From Pocillopora verrucosa (taxonomy: Eukaryota > Cnidaria > Anthozoa > Scleractinia > Pocilloporidae): a DNA stretch of 64,000 bases. Both the position numbers and the translations under genes were made by a program. Shown piece after piece: positions 60,897 through 64,000 of this stretch. Positions within the stretch are counted from its first letter, which is position 1. Every line of letters starts with the position of its first letter. Where the stretch lies: NCBI RefSeq assembly GCF_036669915.1, contig NC_089325.1:7031359-7095358 (forward strand), written 5' to 3'. Under the pieces are notes generated by a model. That model saw nothing but the letters and a program-made list of their open reading frames with translations, was not told the DNA's origin and did not search any database.

Positions 60897-63888
60897 TTAA
60901 ATCCAATTTTTGAGGGCGCTGAACATGATAACCGCAAGGCTGAAGAATCCAACTGTGACACTTGAAGCTCCTACGAATGAAAGACAGCAAGAATGTGTTA
61001 GCCTACGTGTAGAGGGGGGGGGGGGGGGGTACGGCTACACGTAGGCTAAGAATGTGTCGTCGAAAGAGGTTGATTGTTAGCATTCCCCTGTTTCTCTCTC
61101 GAACAAAGTTCCCCTCCACGACAGACTACTGGTATAATATTATCAAACGCTTGCGTTATTTCGATTGTTAATTGCAAATCATGCGTTGCATTTTTAAGTC
61201 TCAGCCTAATTTTTGTACATGCGTTCGAAATGCGCAAGAGATCATTAAATTATAGACTTGAATTGTACTGGTTCAGCGGCCTGGGTGATTCTTGCAGTCC
61301 ATACTAACCTGCACATTCGCAAATAGTACATCCATATTTGTTTCTAGCGAGACCGTTGGGGCAACCGTCTGGAAGATAACAGCCTGGCATTGGGCAAGCA
61401 TCTGAAAATATAAGAAGGAAATAAAATTACACGAATGCTAGGACAGTGAGAATCTGAAAGGAACCAGCAAAGGCCTTTAGCTTGTGTTAGGCGTGACACT
61501 TACGGCTAAGGGTCACACTGATTCCATCCCAAAAAATGCCATCCTCCTTAACCACGCTGGCGCTGGTGACGATGAAAAGAACATAACAATAAATACTGAA
61601 ATAATTTTATTAGGAATATAACTATGCAACTGTACCTTAGTACTACATAGAATTTTTATCGTAATATTTCCTTCACCCACTGATATCTCTTATGCGAGGG
61701 AGACAAAGTGATGAAAATGTTGCGTGCAAGATTGGGGCGTGCAAAGGTCTTTTTTTTTTAAGGGTACGCACAACCTTCCTCTCCTTCTCTTTACAAATCA
61801 TAAGAGTTTGCTGTGAAGGCAGACCAAGTGTTTTTTTTTTATGTGGTCTGTTTGGTTATGGGTAGCTACACCTCTACCGTGAGTAACACAACAACATAAT
61901 CAAGGGCACAACCGTTGTCCGGCACACGAAGTCAGCCACGGGCACTGTTATGTTTTCCTGAAATACTCCGGCCACGAAAAAGTTGAATTGCAGCGAGGTT
62001 TTTTATTCTGATCAGGAGCCCCAAAGTTTGATGATATGGTTAGGTTCAAATAATTGCATCTCGGGGAAAAGGCAAATATCTTTAGTATACCTTATGGTGA
62101 TTTTTCCAGATATACTTTTCTTAGGCGACCTCCATTTGATCTGAATGCTATGCCAGTGCATGCTGTTTGTTGAGTTTTCAAGCACCTCGATCTAAAAATT
62201 GTAAAAAGCAAAAAGCTAATAAATGAAGCGGGGTCGTGAGTTAGGAGGAAAAAAAAAGTAAACTTCGAAAATTTGTAATTTAACCTATTTTAGGGTTCTT
62301 GACGATTTTTCAAAGGAAGGGAATGTTTTAACGTGATAACTGTTCTAATTTCGACATTTGATGAAATATTCCACGTAGTTTTGTAAAAGCATGGGAGATC
62401 AGGTAAGTTTCCCGATCAAATCTGGTTATTACAATAAATTTCCAGATCCAGAAGCCTATTCCAGAAAATTTAGAAAGAGGCCACTGCAAAATGACGGGAG
62501 GGCATCATCGCTCTGTGCCCTCAAACATATTAGCATTCAATCGATCGAACAGCGCTAGGTCACGAATGAAAAAAAGGAAAAATACAAATGATCCAAGACA
62601 CTGAAAAGGGGAGCCAAAATCTCGCTCTCTGTTTCCAAATCAAATCATGAACTTTGCTTATAGCTACAAAATACATGGTCTTATACTCTAGTTAGAATTT
62701 CTCAAGACTTTGCCAACGGTCCTCGCTGTTTGAGTGAGCCTTACTCACAAATTGTCCCGTGTCATTGAAGTGACACTCCCTCTTGGACACTCCAGCAGGT
62801 AGCGGGGACAAAAAGTCCCCACTGTCCTCGTCATCGAACTCATTGTAGGCATAAAGCATGAAGCCCGTGAAATTCTGTGTCATATTACCAGAGCGAGTTC
62901 CATTCAGCGTTACTAGAGAGAAACAAGAAACAAAACTTTATATCAGCAAATATTTTTCAATCATTTACGATCGCTAGGACGTCCCTAGAATTCTTTCGTG
63001 GGGGTGAGGAAGCAGGGGCTCACACTATGTTACACCGAGGCTTCCTTCCCTAATGTCATGTCTACATCCACGCTGTGTTTTAATAAAAGTGATGTTTTCA
63101 TAAAGTGTAAATTCTTCGAATTTGTGCCTTTTTGCCTCCTGAATTGCATGGTTTGTGAGTTGTTGAATTAAAAAAAAATGTCCTCGTTGGAAAGGGGGGT
63201 GTTTTCACCGGCACTCAGGACCTCTCCCTAACTACGCCCCTATTCTTAGTTTTGTTAATTTCATTTCTAATCACCTAGTTCCATGTTAGAGCGAGTTCAA
63301 AATTTATTGGTGACTAGCGCAAAAAGATACGCCCCCCCTTTCACCATCTAGGAGGACTGTGTAATTTCCCTCCAAAGGCAAGAGTGGAAGTGAGGGAGTT
63401 GGGGATTAGTGTACATCTAACCATACCCTTGATGAGTCAAGACAAAGTGATAATATCAACAAATGCCATTAAAAAACATTAGTGTTGGATTTGCTCATTG
63501 AAAAATTTAGTTATATTAGGCTTCTGATAAGGTTTCAAATTGGCAATTTTATTATGTTTAAGAGGAAGTTATTCAAACGATATTCAGCTGATCCTAGAAA
63601 CATGCAAATAAATAAAAAATAAGTTTACTCACTTGTGTATGTCGTCTGCCCTGGTCCATAATGAGGTTCACCCATGTAGAGGTCATCGTAAACCGACCGC
63701 CCATCCGGATCAGTTATATTCAGCAAATAAGGGGGCTGTGAATTCTGAGGCTTTGTACCACTGGGAAACCAGTCTTTAACCATGCCACAGGGCAAACGAA
63801 CTTCTGTCTTCACCTGATCAATGTGAAAGATGGCTATGATGCACACCAGAGGAAGCAAAAATGCTCCCGGTAGATCGCGACGAACCAT
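60897..63888 (-). CDS. Reeler-antistasin protein, copy D (no Kazal domain), inverted
   Basis: Exons in transcription order 63888-63633, 62912-62749, 62191-62091, 61562-61504, 61401-61309, 60970-60897; phases 1,0,2,1,1; 747 nt, 248 residues. The start at 63888 is preferred over the upstream in-frame ATG (63990) because it opens with a good signal peptide (LPLVCIIAIFHIDQVKT) and an AG precedes it (cttag caaccaga). Reeler: CGMVKDWFPSG, TLNGTRSGNMTQNFTGFMLY, KRECHFND, MHWHSIQIKWRSP. Antistasin-like: CPMPGCYLPDGCPNG, KYGCTICEC. Tail: VGFFSLAVIMFSALKNWI, hydrophobic anchor or GPI signal. Exon order and phases equal those of A and B, but sequence is far more diverged. It converges on copy C with only about 700 bases between. 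Confidence 0.88.
60999..61049. mobile_element. 51-bp palindrome with poly-G loop, flanked by AGAATGTGT
   Basis: TAGCCTACGTGTAG and CTACACGTAGGCTA pair around a run of about 17 G. AAGAATGTGT occurs on both sides (60989-60998 and 61048-61057), as expected for an insertion with a target duplication of about 9 bp. In the last intron of copy D. Confidence 0.75.
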
Positions 63889-64000
63889 TCTGGTTGCTAA
63901 GTGAATAAAGGGGCAAATTTCTAAACAAACTGTGGTGCTGCGTCGGTGGGAGAGTTTAAAAGTCATAAAACGGTGATTAAGTATTATCAACTGAGTTGAT

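Overview
The window is nuclear DNA of an anthozoan cnidarian, most likely a stony coral. This is judged from intron-rich genes, cnidarian-type Reeler/antistasin/Kazal proteins, AT-rich introns, and many foldback and MITE-like elements. No search was run. Gene models were assembled by eye by joining exons at GT/AG sites with compatible reading phase.

Layout: (1) 51-11915 (+): 3' part of EXOC1 (exocyst subunit Sec3), 19 coding exons; the 5' exons lie before the window. (2) 13254-18476 (+): complete NUDT6-like Nudix hydrolase, 6 exons, with a nested pair of foldback transposons in intron 2. (3) 19785-22889 (-) and 25127-28276 (+): two head-to-head genes that prove to be paralogs of each other. 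They share an exon-encoded module of about 24 residues with a conserved Trp and matching exon lengths and phases; I do not recognise the family. (4) 29715-30755 (-): single-exon class A GPCR. (5) 33535-63888: a cluster of secreted or surface-anchored Reeler proteins. Copies A (33535-37257, +) and B (44240-49855, +) look intact. Copy C (56860-60193, +) is truncated at the 5' end. Copy D (60897-63888, -) is divergent and inverted. All share exon order and phases: signal peptide plus Reeler (4 exons), one antistasin-like exon, 0, 1 or 2 Kazal exons, and a short hydrophobic C-terminal exon (GPI signal or membrane anchor).

B and C sit in two arms of an old tandem segmental duplication (about 38.1-50.8 kb and 52.5-60.7 kb). 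Comparing the arms gives empty sites for several insertions: a 3.6 kb element with a 15-bp direct repeat and a central minisatellite, a 1.9 kb palindrome-rich foldback with a TA duplication, and a 311-bp LTR-like insert flanked by AGGAT. It also shows the deletion that removed the first two exons of copy C.

The two least ordinary things here are the Reeler-antistasin-Kazal cluster, with a stepwise change in inhibitor-domain number, and the divergent pair of unnamed Trp-repeat genes.
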